A stretch of DNA of 64,000 bases from Rhytidiadelphus loreus (lineage: Eukaryota; Streptophyta; Bryopsida; Hypnales; Hylocomiaceae): the NCBI GenBank assembly GCA_947034895.1, contig OX344763.1:73613093-73677092 (forward strand), given 5' to 3'. Positions 10,440-22,225 of this stretch are shown here, in pieces. The notes under the pieces are model-generated. The model ran no database searches. It saw nothing but the letters and a program-made list of their open reading frames with translations, and had not been told where the DNA came from. Every line of letters starts with the position of its first letter. The stretch's first letter is position 1. Made by a program: the position numbers and the translations under genes.

Positions 10440-11280
10440 ATAATCTGAAGTTTCCTCGAGTGCGCCCGGAACCCTAATCCGCGACTGCGGCAACCACACA
10501 CCCAACAAAGCCATTACCAGAAGGCGGCAGGCACAGTCTCAAAGCAAAAGCGCACATGTATACGCAGGCTGCGTGTCACGCTCTAACTGGCGTTAATTCC
10601 AATTTCGGCCCGCTGGATTGCCAGAAACACTACGCGAAGCGGCGGCACATTTTTCTCTTGTGCCGGCATGTCAAATGCCTAGGATTTCGCCACGAACCAA
10701 AACAACGTCTGTACATGGAGACAGCTGCACAATTCAAAAACATATCCGGCTTCTGTAGTTTGCGTAGAGTACAACTTCTTACGTCTGTGAGGTATATGGC
10801 CATCACTTCTAACACAACTGCCTATGTTCTCTATTTTAAAGAATGTACCCTAAATATTACATGGATGAAGTCCTACTACGGTATGGCTAATGATGATGTT
10901 ATGATTACGTCCACATAGCCTCAACGAAGGTTCATAATAACGGTAGTAAGGAAATGTCACATTCCACATTGTGCAAGAGGCGTAAACCCCTATAATTGAA
11001 TTGCCTTCGCTCGTTAAGCTGAAAGTAAATAAATGAAAGAATGGAAGTACCGGGTCTTTGAAACAATGTGTTGAGTGAAGGTGAAACACTGTTAGACATG
11101 CCATAAGACAAAAAACGTCCGACGCTGGACAACCTAAGGACAGTGAGGCCTTCTGTCTTTGTGTACCCAAGAATTTGATATCTGTACAAAGGGAGAGTTC
11201 CTTTACTTTGGTGGAATGTCGTACAAAAACATATACATAAAGCAAAAATACACATGACCCTAAACCAGAGAACTAACATG
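10440..11280. other. 3' flank of the Ulp1-like gene; no separate gene recognised
   Basis: The frame of the protease continues open on the minus strand past a TGA near 11312 to about 10932, but without recognisable motifs. This may be 3' UTR. Several short frames on both strands are unconvincing. Confidence 0.35.
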
Positions 11281-11312
11281 CATATGTAGCTGAAGCCTTG
11301 CTCGCACTCTTC

Positions 11313-13220
11313 TCACGAAGCGATGAACGGCGTCACACATGTCGCTGAAATTGGTCCCTTCGCCAACTCCTGCGACACTGCCCACAAAACAACCTTCTGC
11401 ATCATTGTCTCGGTGTCTATTTTCAGCGTCTGGACCCTGAACTTAGACCACGCCGTTGTATTGTTGACTATGGCTTCATCCCCGTGGAAAACACGGAGGT
11501 ACGTCTCCATGTGGCACAAAACACAAAAGCCGCACTCGTAATTCGTAGGTAGCCGGAAGCAGGGCATTTGCTGCCACTCCTCCGGGACCTTAATGCGTGG
11601 CTCATGCACCATCTCCCACACTACTCATACACGGCTGATAAACTCGCGGTCCTCCTTCTCTTCATGTGAACCTACACTGTCCAGGTGAATGATGCCCGAC
11701 CGTGTGAGAATAAAAAGGGACCAATGTTTTGCGTTGACGTAGGGGACGAGCACCTCCATGTCCTCCGCGCACTCAATGTACACCTTTCTGGGTACTAAAA
11801 ATTTGCAGCCCCATTTCAGCAGAGCTGACTCGGTTCCTGCATCCCATGCTTTTTGGAAAGGGCCCTGCATCAAAGAAGACCCGACGTATACCTTCTTGCG
11901 AGCCGCGTCGGACAAGCTGTACTAGAGCCGCCGGCTGAGGAGCTCCAACAGGTTCTGCCCGATGTAGCGCGAGGTGCGCCTCAAGTCTTGCAGCTCAACC
12001 ACTGGTATTGGGACGCCATCCCATTCGTTATTGTAAAACGTAATGTTGTGAGTGCCTTCAAAACCTGTGCCCTTCTTGAAACAGTGATTGAGACCGTCAA
12101 CAAAACTTCTCGAACAAACATCTACATTCACGAGACCATGAAGGGGATCCAAACGATCGTGGTTGTGAAGTGTTCCGTAGTTTACTTGGGAATTTCCGCA
12201 ATCAGAGCATCCATTTTTAGCTTATTGTAGGCCTTCGGAATAGAAAGCTTCAACTAGTTTTTCACTTGTACATCGGTCATCATCCGTGGCAGGAACGTCA
12301 CATAGCCGACATGAGTGAAGGGACTATCGCTGGTCGCATACTCGGGTGCAACAATTCGACTACACTCGGAACACTGAGAACGTTGTTGCTGACCGCACCC
12401 ACCTGCATTTCTTGAAACAGTGAGAGCGTGTCGCAAGAGTCCTCCGAGCTGTACTAGGGATGTCCGTCGGTGACTTCCTCAATGACTACTGAATGAGCGT
12501 CTGCGCTAGTGGGGGAACGCATGAGCGTGATAACGTTGACAAGCACATTAGATCGATGAACTTCTTCGTCATCGTGGGGGGGAATCAAGTTCGGCGCACG
12601 CGGATGCGAAGCTTCCCTACCCGGTGACCCACTGTCCTCGATCGATTGATTGTCGCCCCCGTATTCCATGGCGTTTTTCCGAATCATTGCTTCTAGCAGT
12701 GTGTTTAGCGCACTCTCGGGAAGCAAGCTGATGTCTAGGTCCTGCGTCTAGATGTCGTCCACCGCGACACTTCGACGGATCTGTGAAATCGTGATGTCTT
12801 CGTCACCCCATTGTGAAATGTCTACCACAGTTCCGTCTTCAGCACTCTCCACTCGTTTTTCACAGATGCTGACCGGGTTCTACTCATCCGCACTAGTGCC
12901 CACCACGACCGTAGTCAAGTCGGCCTTTGACGCCTGACCAACATCCAGTGCATCCGACTTTGCATCGTCACAGTGTTCCACGTGCCCCATCTGCAGCGTC
13001 CATGTGTCTTGATCATCTTCCTACAGAGCAGCGTCCAGATCACGTACGAGGCCCACGATTTGGCGCCAGTCATCAACCCTCGTCTAGACTTTTTGGCATT
13101 TTCTGGGACGCAGACCCACCCAAGTTCGGTGTCTTCTCGCTTCCGTAGGCACTGACTCCACACGTCCGCCTGCTCACCCCACTCTGCCACCTCCATAGTC
13201 CTCCATGAAGTCTGGAACAC
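11313..13220 (-). pseudogene. Ulp1-like (C48) cysteine protease gene, transposon-type, with many in-frame TAG codons
   Basis: The catalytic layout of Ulp1/SENP proteases is present in order. His is in AKHWSLFIL (about 11705), Asp in IIHLDSVG (about 11680), and Cys in YECGFCVL (about 11535). The known role of the family is SUMO or ubiquitin-like peptide hydrolysis; plant transposons often carry such domains. Upstream, one long minus frame runs from about 13,086 to 12,400. It is interrupted only by TAG at 13086, 13023, 12882, 12750 and 12456 (first base). A second exon holds CSEC and TAG at 12256, and ends at CCCAA|GTAAAC (12186). The protease part has TAG at 11924 and TGA at 11627. None of these stops is TAA. 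A one-base frame change seems to lie near the AAAAAG at 13087-13095. The many stops argue for a pseudogene unless they are read through; see findings. Confidence 0.62.
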
Positions 13221-13398
13221 AGTGGGATGTTGCAGAGCAAGGTCCTACAGCGCATGCAGGCGGACGTTCTCCACCCACTCCATTATGGCCTCCACCACGC
13301 TATCTCCCGGGCCATCCAACAGTAGTTGGGCGTCCAACATCACCTCGTTATGCGCCGCTTTGGGGTCCCACTTTGACAGTCCGCAGAAACGAAACTGC

Positions 13399-13619
13399 CA
13401 CTACAAGAGAAAGGGGGGTTTTAAGTAGGGTTTTAAGTATAGTCCTAGACACAAGATATTAAGTAATGACCTTTAAGTCAAATTTCAGCAAAAAATGACT
13501 AAAAAGACATGTGTTTAGGTCATTTTTTGCTGAAATTTGACTTATAGGTCATTACTTAATATCATGTGTCTAGGACTATACTTAAAACCTTGCTTAAAAC
13601 ATCCCTTTCTCTTGTAGTG
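13399..13619. mobile_element. CACTA-type hairpin MITE, 221 bp, TSD TGC
   Basis: It starts CACTACAAGAGAAA and ends TTTCTCTTGTAGTG, with flanking TGC at 13396-13398 and 13620-13622. Nearly the whole element is an inverted repeat: TTTAAGTATAGTCCTAGACAC, AATTTCAGCAAAAAATGA and so on recur as reverse complement, so it can fold into one long hairpin. It has no coding capacity. Such hairpins are typical siRNA sources. A relative with the same subterminal AGGACTATACT/TTAAAACATCC words is at 45,586-45,785. Confidence 0.9.
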
Positions 13620-13829
13620 TGCGCCTCAGGCACATACGTCCACAAGGCCCAAAAGATATCATCGTTTCTCCGAAACAGGTCCCATACCGACGACCTCGTG
13701 ATACCATGAAACGGGCAGGTGAGGGGTTGTTGCAGCACAGGATAAACAATTCCCATGTTATACTACCAAAAACCACTCTAAAGTATAACAAAAGTGACTT
13801 TAAAGATCGAACCCACGAGATTCTGTGAA

Positions 13830-15018
13830 GTATTCACCCTATTTACGATTCTAAGCTAAATCAGTCTCCAACAACACCTTTCCGGTCCTACTCCTGCAAC
13901 CGGAAAACCACACAACCCGCAGAAATAACTCCCAGATTCTATTCAACTTCCGGTCAAGGACATAATCCGGTCCTGGAAGTAATCCGGCCAGTAAATCTAC
14001 GACAAAAAACCCCAGGACTTTCTAACTTCCGGTCTTGGGTACGACTCTGAGACCAACCCTTTCCGATCTCCTCTTACTGACTTAAGTAACCTATCCGATT
14101 TTATTTAACCTCTGTTTCACCATCAAAGGGATCGCCGCTTGAATTTGAGAGTGGCAGGCCCGCTGCTCCTTCCGTGACTTATAGTGGCTAAAGACCCATT
14201 TCTTCTACTCTACTCTCCTATTCTAATCCGGATCCGGTTTGATCTTTCACAGTAACCCGGAAACAGATCCGGACTACAGGTCACACAAAGACCCCCCGTA
14301 CGATCCACTCATATTACAACGACGATGGTGCTGCGTTCTGGTAGTACGAAGCAAGGCAGCTACAAGTCTATCCGTCCATTCCAATTCTACTAAGATTCTT
14401 CCGTTCGCCACTACAGCAATGAGACCTCACAAGAATTTGGACACTCAACCAGATTCCCTACCCAAGAGTTCTAGCGCGCCTAAGGATCCCTTCCCTATTC
14501 GCCTAGCCTAGCAACGACTTTCTCAACCGGAATACTGAATCTCAATAGAACTGAGGCACTGGAATAGACTCCCAACTCTTATTACATGCCCACATGCACT
14601 AAGAAACCGGAACACAAACACCAAAGGGAGAAACCCGAAGTCAACTCCAAATGCACTCCTAACTCCTCACAAATTTGTCCTGCCAATCTTTGGGAGACCA
14701 TACAAACAAGAAGCAAATAGAATACAAAAGAAGTTTAAACAATGGAATGACTCCCATTCTCCATCTCAAAGAATGTTTTTATATACACTGAAAAGTTTCA
14801 AAAGTGCAAAAGCGTCCCAGAAAGTCCGCACAGAAAATCCGCGCAAAACTTCAGGGATAAGATTCGTCGTCAAAACCGGATCTGATCCGGTTACAGAACC
14901 CTAACTAAAACCGGGAACGAATCCGGTTCCTAACTAACAGACCGGGAACTAATCCGGTCTGGTTACAACTAACAATCCGACTATACATCTAATATTTACC
15001 AACAAGGGGAACTCCTAC
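13830..15018 (-). other. 3' non-coding tail of copy B element
   Basis: On the minus strand this follows the copy B protein. It has a cluster of ATCCGGT/ACCGGA words (about 14,865-14,990 and 13,890-14,060) and a TATATAAAAAC stretch at about 14,770. Scattered similarity to the copy A tail includes GAGTCATTCCATT-like and GTTGAGAAAGTCG-like words. No open frame is convincing. Confidence 0.45.
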
Positions 15019-15643
15019 TAAGCTCCCGTACTTGCCTTCGGTGCGTCACTCCTAGGCTCTGGTGGAAGTTCATTGAAGATGTCCTGCAAATTCCGAGCTC
15101 GCTCACCAGTAGCAGGATCCGGCTTTTCTGGTGATGAGTCCACCTTAATAAGTTCTAACAATCCGGTTCTTGCCGCCGACCGCTCCTTCTTCGATTGAGG
15201 AGTGACTTCCACACCTTCTGGAAGTAACTCTAGCAAAGAGAGATCCGACAAGCGGAGACTCCTCGAGAGTACTGTCCCGGTCAACCTCACACTGCTCTAG
15301 CTCATTTGGTCCGCAACTTCCCGAGCTCCTACCAGAATCGTCTCCAACTTCTCGGAGAAGTCTGACAGAATCCGGACCATCCGGGAATTGGATGGCTTCT
15401 TGTCCGCTAGCCACCCTTCATCAAACAGCTTCGCCTTCGCCAATACCATTCCGGACTCCCCGAACGTTTCGGTCATGAGCTTTGCTGTCTTCTGGGTCGC
15501 ATCCGCCATTTCCCTCGTGGCGGTCATGTCTTCCTTGAAGGTGGCAATCTCCGCCTTCAGCATGTTGACTTCATTTTGTAGTCGACCATTGTCCTCCCTC
15601 AGCTTCCGGTCCTCGTCCGGATTACTGATAAGGTTCGCTATTA
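15018..15643 (-). pseudogene. 3' half of copy B gag-like gene, cut by the CACTA insertion
   Basis: The minus-strand frame continues the protein that is interrupted at 28,519. It begins with a coiled coil and then SRMVRILSDFSEKLETIL, matching copy A's KVVKILVEFEARIEIALK. An in-frame TAG lies at 15299-15297, then the same frame runs to a stop at 15018. The target-site TTA at 15641-15643 marks the insertion point. Confidence 0.6.
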
Positions 15644-15651
15644 CACTACAA

Positions 15652-16000
15652 GAAAATGGCCATATAAATGACTGCATAGTCATTTACCTCCATTTCATGC
15701 CGACTGCGAAATGACTCCTCCCTCTGTAATTGCACGCTGCTATATTCTTTTACGTTCGTCCAGTCGTAGTGCAGTTGCGGTCATGACTACGAGATGCACA
15801 GTGGATGAAAAAGATGCGGTTTAGCTTTGGTATGTTGATGGTCCGTTCGGTTTAGGCTTGGGAATGTCGCTGTCACTCAGTCACAGTTTGCAACTCAAAC
15901 ACTACTTGTATATTACTCTGTAATGACTCATTCGTCCCAGGAGTCGACTTAAAGGTCATTGGCAGTTCCTATGTGAACCTTTGACAAGTTTGAGGGAAGT
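15652..16000. promoter_or_regulatory. Left subterminal region of the CACTA element
   Basis: It contains ATAAATGACTGCATAGTCATTT at the very end and further AAATGACT, TCATGACT, TAATGACT words, the likely transposase-binding repeats. The same words fill 28,230-28,500 at the other end (for example CAGTCATTTGGGAGTCATTT). Function is inferred from the superfamily. Confidence 0.55.
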
Positions 16001-16502
16001 GGTTTTCAATGGTTGAGGATGACGGAGTTTGGTGCCCGTAGTATAAAGAGGAGGCAGTCATTTCTGAGTGAAGGTAGGCTATCCGGATGGTTGTAGGGTT
16101 CATTGCCATGCGACTCCAGCATGGCCATTTTGGGACTCATTGAAGACTTTGGTATGAATTTCCATGCTACATGAACATTGCAGGTAGCCTTTCTTACATA
16201 ATATGTAACAACAATTTGATGACTCGGACGTCTACAGAAGAAGGTGCAGTTCACGTCAGTTGAAATTTTGAGATGATAATAGGCGGGCATCCACTCTCAT
16301 GACTGACATGGCACATTGACTGTAGAATGGGATGTTTCTTTTCTATTCAAATTTGTTAAAAGAAAGGAGTATACCGGAAAGTTAGCTGCGTGAGGTAGTA
16401 GTCTTTCCACTAACGGCATCATGACTGCCGAGGGACTCCTCTACCCACTTGTACAATCACCGGCCACAATGACACGACTGAACCACGTCTTCGCCACGAC
16501 TA

Positions 16503-19500
16503 GTAATGATCTTGCGCTATCAAATTGTCTTCCTCAGACAATTCTATGGCTCTAACAAGATTGGCAGCCTGTGGGGGACTTGGCAAGCTATGAGGAGCAA
16601 TCATGCCGGTACTCTCCACGCTAGTACTAATGAAGACGTTTGTTTTATCTACAACCTCCCGCCTCGCTCAGGCTTCTTTCCGTAGCACAACCTTCCATCC
16701 AGGTTTGTCTACAACCTCTGAAAAAAACACTTGTGTCGCTTGACTGGGAAAAACAAAGGGGTCTGCCATGCGAGCTAACTTATGCCGAAAGTTCACAACC
16801 AAAAAACCGGCGTCATCTCGCGTGTATGTTGCATTCCCCTGACTATCTTGTGGCTTCACCCACTCGCATCGCAATAGAATGATTTGTGTATTTAGCCCTC
16901 CATAATCCAACAACAAAATATCTTTGAGCACACCAACGTAGTTCACAGACAATTGCTCGTCATTCTGTGCTGGTGTTTCGAATACCGATGCTACTCCGCT
17001 GTTGTAGCTCTTCAACTCTGCGCTACTTGCATCATCGACTCGAAAATGATTACCAAATGCTAAGATACGGGAGTACCTCGTGGCTCTTTGCGATGGCTTT
17101 ACATTTAGGAGCAGCCGGTCCCGGTCCTCAAGATTTCGCATATCCAGGTTGGCATTCTGGACGGCAGTGGCCATCTACTCTGCCAACGATGGAATGTTGG
17201 CAATGTCATTCTATTCAGCCCTCCATTGACTGCCATTACACCCAACCACTTCTATTATTGCCTAGGACACACAAAGAAGACAAATAGCGGGCTCATTTGC
17301 CATAGACATGCATTACAAAACGTTGGTAGACATGGGCACCGTTCTCTCACTTCACGATGACTTCATCAAGTTCCCTGATCGACTTCATGGTTACTACGGA
17401 CTTGCGTATGACATTAACGTCACTCCTGCATGACTCATTCACAACTTCCCGTCCTCTAATACTGTAAGTGGCAACTACACTTTCTAGACTGCAATAACTA
17501 AGGACAACGCCTTCATCATACGTCCTGCACAAACTGAGAGTGCCTCATCGCAAATACAAGAACTCCCAAAGACTGAAAGGGGCCAAGGGGACACTCACGC
17601 GTAAAAATCTTCCATTACACTTGCATTCATTAGCACATACTGGTGTGCTAGGTCTCGTAGTGCAGGAGTCATAATAAATTCCTTCCCACCACCTTGCAAG
17701 ACCTCCTCGGCATCCCCGTACTCTTCATCTTCATCCTACACGCATCTTTGAGTGTGCTCAAATTTCTGAAAATACTCTGTCAAAAATCTGATGCATTCGT
17801 CTTTCAAGTATCCCTCTGCCATGCATGCCTCTGGCCGGGCCAAATTGCGGACGTGGTTCTTCAGCACTTTCATATAACGCTCTACGGGATACATCCACCT
17901 GGCACTGACTGGTCCGCACAGGTCTAGTTCTTTAGTGAGATGGTACGGCAAATGCGTCATTATGTCAAAAAATGACGGTGGAAATTCAATTTCCAGCAAC
18001 GCCATGCTCTCTGCAACATCGGCTTCGAGCGAGGCAAAAGAAGCGGGATTGTAGACCTTTGTGCACAGGCGTCGAAATACCTTGCACATCCGCATCACTG
18101 CCATACGAGGCCCAGGCTTCATCAAACCACGAAGCGCTAGAGGCATCACTTGCTGCATGAACACGTGGTAATCATGTGATTTCAACCCCCCAAAGTTTTT
18201 CTTGCGAATGCATTTCCCAAGGTCCGATGAATACCCGCTCGGCGTCCTCAATTTCTTGATGCACGTCACGAACTTCTCAAATTTTGCATCTGTTAGCACG
18301 TATGAGGCTCTAGGCTTCAACATCTTCATGGGCTTCTTCGGGTTCGGGGTCAACCATAGGTGCCTCTTGACATTCTGCCTCTGCAAGTCCCTTCTCACCT
18401 TCACTATGTCCTTCTTGCCGGTGATGGTCTTCAGGAAGTTCTTCGCCAAATTCATCTCACAATGCATGACGTCCAACGTGTTCCGTATCAAAAGATCTTG
18501 CACATAAGGGCATACAATGAACATATATATACTCACCATTAAAAAACCAACTTCAAAATGTCTAACTACCGCTCTGTAACAAACTCTGGCGTTCAATCAC
18601 TACGATTGCAAATGGCTCTCCAATCACTTAACCCGATGCAAAAATAGACCACAGGACTCATCCATCCCTCCCCCCTACTTTTCTAACAACCCTCGCACGG
18701 AGATGCACTGACTTATTTAGGAGAGGTAGGCCTAAGGTAATGAAATGAGAATTCCACTTCTGCGCTACTTTCCTTTGACTACAAAGTGAGCTTCCTGTTG
18801 CGACCTAGTGACTTAGAAGTCATACCACAGTCAAAACTGACCGAACGCAAAACTGAAGCATAATACTGACCTTCCAATATGGCAACCTAAACAAAATGCT
18901 CACGCGCTTGACACCATGCACTTTCGAGGGGTCCCCCGCAGCACCCTCTCTACTCCCATTCGCTTTCCAAGCCTCAAATTCAGCTGCATGTGCCAACTAC
19001 TCCTCCACTGTCACTGCTCTCGGTTTCGCCCTTGTTTCCCTAGCGCCATTGAAGTGATCTTGCATTTCCTCTAACCTGAATGGATGTTGCTCGGGTAACC
19101 ACCGACGGGTTCCACAGTAGATTTGCTTACCCAATTCCACCGAATGTTCAGCGCCAAGGTTCATGCCGCACCATGGGCATGCTGCGTAGTCCTGATGAGA
19201 GAATCCTCCGACTGTCCCGTACCTTGGGAAGTCATGGATTATCCACAATAACATTGCGCGGAGTTGGAAAGATTGACTGCCAGCATCCTTTGTGACATCA
19301 TATGCAGTCACTCCCGACTACAATTGAAGCAACTCCTCCACCACAGGTTCTAAGTAAACATCAAATACTTCCGACGTGACAAACTCCCTCCCGGAAATTA
19401 GAAGTGCTAAGAGTAGAAAAAATTTCTTTGTGCAAAGCCAGGGAGGGACATTGTAATTCAACAAAAGCACTGGCCATATTGACCACGACGACCGATTCTG

Positions 19501-20416
19501 TTTGAACGGGTTGACCCCATCTGCGGCCAAAGCGAAGTGGACATTCCGGGGATCTGTACCAAAACTGGGGTTCAACGTTGTCATGGAAGTGTCGCCAGGC
19601 CTTTGAGTCATAGGGATGTCGTACTAGACCGTCACCTCCCTCCTGGTTGCTACGGTTTTCATGATGCCACACCATGAGCTTCGCTAGAGCGGGGCTCCTA
19701 AACATCCATTGTAGACGTGGAATTATAGGGAAGTGTCGGAGAACCTTCACGGGGAAGGCCTTACGATTTTCGTCTGGGAATCTCCTCCCACCGCACTTGG
19801 GACAACGTACTGCCTCTGCGTGTTCTCCGCGGAAGAGGACGCACCCTCTCTCACAGGCATGGATTGTGTTGTATGACAAGCCCAATTTTGAGGTCAAGGT
19901 CTTCGCTGCATGGTAAGTCTGAGGTAACACATTATTCTCTAGTAGCACGTGCTTACTCAGAATGCCAAACAGTTCGTTGGCACAAGTATTGCTAACTCCG
20001 TGAACTGTACAGAGGTTCATTAGCAACACAGTCGCTGCCAGTGTACTAGAGCGTGCACCATCATACAGAACGTGCATAGACTCCTCGAGTGCACTCCGGT
20101 TGAAGGTCGCCGCATCCTCCTCTTCTGGATCCTGCTCGTCACGGCACTCATGACTTTGTCCACCATCTTGAAGATCCGCTTTGCAGGATTCTTCATGGAT
20201 GGAGTTAGCCACTACAAAGGCTTCCAGCACCTCTTCCTGGAAGCGCTCCTCTACAGAGGGGGGCTTGTCCATAGCCACTACTATGTGGTCCACCATACCG
20301 CGCACATCCATTGTTGCATCCACTTCAGGCGTTGTATTTTCAGAGTCTTTCCAGAAGTCTTGTTCCCACTCTTCGTCAGAAGAGTCGAGGGTGCCTTCTC
20401 CAGTCCACCAACGCAA
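16503..20416 (-). CDS. CACTA transposase, TNPD-like (Tnp2 + DUF4218 + DUF4216), with in-frame TAG codons and one frameshift
   Basis: In order on minus, an acidic N-terminus leads into a zinc-ribbon-like CERGC--RCPKCGGRRFP (about 19,780). Tnp2 core words follow: DPRNVHFALAADGVNPF, SSWSIWPVLLLNYN, PPWLC, LLWIIHDFPRYG and ACPWCG (about 19,560-19,150). NTLDVMHCEMNLAKN starts the next part (about 18,490). DUF4218 shows GPVSARWMYPVERYMK and AEGYLKDECI (about 17,910-17,800). DUF4216 shows YVGVLKDILLLDYGG, VNFRHK and DPFVFPSQATQVFF (about 16,950-16,720). Introns lie at about 18,870-18,500 (donor AAG|GTCAGT) and 17,598-17,262 (donor GC|GTGAGT, acceptor CCTAG). There is a one-base frame change near 19,560. 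In-frame TAG codons begin at 19320, 18999, 17738, 17213 and 17177, and TGA at 16670. The frame stays open to TAG at 16502. It cuts and pastes CACTA elements; this copy is probably not functional as read. Confidence 0.85.
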
Positions 20417-20419
20417 TGT

Positions 20420-22200
20420 TGGATCCTTGCCATAGCGGATGAGATGGTCCCTAACGTTTCGTATGAGTAGTCTCTTGCGTCCCTGACATTTTCTGCATGG
20501 ACAATGTAGTCTGCTGACATTGTGTAGTCAAGCCCGTTGCACCTCTCTGGACCACAGTCGATCATCTCGGAGTTGCTGCCTACGTCTGTCTGACAGGGGC
20601 AGTCTAGCTGGTAGCATCACAAACTTCAAATCTTTCAAAGAAGATGAGCCTCTTGTACTGCATTCATGCCATGTAGATGTCAATTACGCACTCTCCATGG
20701 ACGTAACTTACGCTCAAACCAAGACGGGTTTGTTGTGACGACTTCTCCATGACGAAAATGACTTCTACAAGTCACTGCTAAGTCACTATACTCACCTGTG
20801 ACTTCCACGTGACTTTCAGAAGTCACGAGCACGCTAGAACACACGACTACCTCCCACTGCAAGTCCCCCTCCCCCCTTGAACATGTAGACTTGTATACAT
20901 ATTAGCTCGAAATTTAGAAGCCCCCTCCTCCCTTCTCCTAAAGTTGAACAATGAAGGGTAAGGCACATTACATCTTGAACTTCTTCCTTGCTTCTAGGAA
21001 CTGACATTGCCTTACAGAACCCAGATCCTGCACTGAATTACTGAGGAAGCCAAGGCAATCATACATCCTCATCCGAATCTAACTAAAAAATGAGCATGAA
21101 ATGAGGGTTTTTTAAGTTATATTGAAGCCCAATCATATCTTGTTTAACTTTTAAAGACCACCATAATTACTACAGTTGGATATTAAAGTTCAGCCGCCAA
21201 AATTGGCCTCCCTAATCAAAAACACGCCTTTCTTCATAAAGCACAAAATTAGAAAGAGTAACCTCACTTAAGGACGTGCAATTGAGGCAGTTGGTTCTTC
21301 AATGGAGAACAACTGATGAAGCACGGCACCGCGCATAGCTTCCACTCTATCGTAGTTGCGCCATAGTAAGGCAAGGCACCGCATGCACCTGCTTCTCCTC
21401 TGAAGCTCCGTTGTGCAAATTCTGTGGCCCATGAAGTGTAGTAGATGCTTCGAAGTTGACGATCAACAAGTCGGAAGTGTCAATGGAGAGTCCGCCGCAG
21501 GAGAAGGGCCAGTACGAATTGTGGCGAGACCAGAACGTGAAAGAGGTTCAGGCATTACTGCAGCCAGCCCTCGTGGTCAGATCTGAAATGTAAGTCCACT
21601 AACACCTTAAACTATTGTCATGCTCAAGTTGATTACACGATTAGTACATGGGCGTTGCAGCATTCTGCACGATTGAAGCAAGCCATGTCTATGGCTAGGA
21701 CTTCCTCTCCAAGCAGCTCCTGTGCAAGACGTTGTCAACTTTGGAACTTCGTAGACTTGCCGTGTAGTAGACCATGAAGGCGTGATGAGTTCTCGATGTC
21801 ACTGTTGTCCAGTAAAAAGGCAGCGCAGTAGGGTTTCTGTATGTAGTGCTTGCTTTCCCGCCACTGCATCAAAAAGTAGTTATTCTGTAGTCATGCCGCA
21901 GTCCTCTTGAAGCCACATTGTGTGACTTGTCACTGCCTGGCCACTTCGTTGAAGTCATTCTCAAGTTCTGTAGAAGTTGAAGTGCATTTACTTCAGTTCT
22001 CGTCGGTGAGGGTTTCGTCCACAAGTGGGACATGGCTACATGGACCGTACTTCCTGTTCTCTTTTCAACCGTGGACTTCGTCACTGTCTCCCACAACCCT
22101 AGTTTGTATTTTCTTGTTTTTGGCTCACCCCCTTGGAGGAGGACCGCGGTTTCTGAAACCTGAACTACTCTTGCTTGTTGTTGATGCGCCCACCTTCTTG
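20420..22200. promoter_or_regulatory. Spacer between divergent CACTA genes, with GAAGTC/GACTTC cluster
   Basis: The transposase (minus) and the TNPA-like gene (plus) diverge here. 20,735-20,830 is packed with ACTTC, AAGTCAC and GTGACTT words (for example GACTTCTACAAGTCAC). No coding frame is convincing. A shared promoter region is inferred from gene orientation. Confidence 0.4.
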
Positions 22201-22225
22201 GCCTCCATTTAGGCTTTGAAAGCTC

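Larger units (their letters stand above)
6640..10440 (+). mobile_element. Copy A of an unnamed ATCCGG-rich repetitive element (borders approximate)
   Basis: This block is strikingly dense in ATCCGG, CCGGAT and TCCGGA, both inside and outside the coding part, and so is copy B. It has a GC-rich leader (6700-7110), a degraded gag-like gene (7117-9055) and a 1.4-kb 3' non-coding tail with a 246-bp-period direct repeat. The 3' tail has AATAAA at about 9335. I found no matching LTRs or terminal inverted repeats, so the class is unresolved. A non-autonomous LTR or gag-only retroelement is the most natural reading. Borders were judged only from the change in composition. Confidence 0.5.

Noticed and set aside
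6640..10440. LTRs bounding copy A
   Set aside because: No long direct repeat was found between the leader (6.6-7.1 kb) and the tail (9.1-10.4 kb), and no primer-binding site was recognised.
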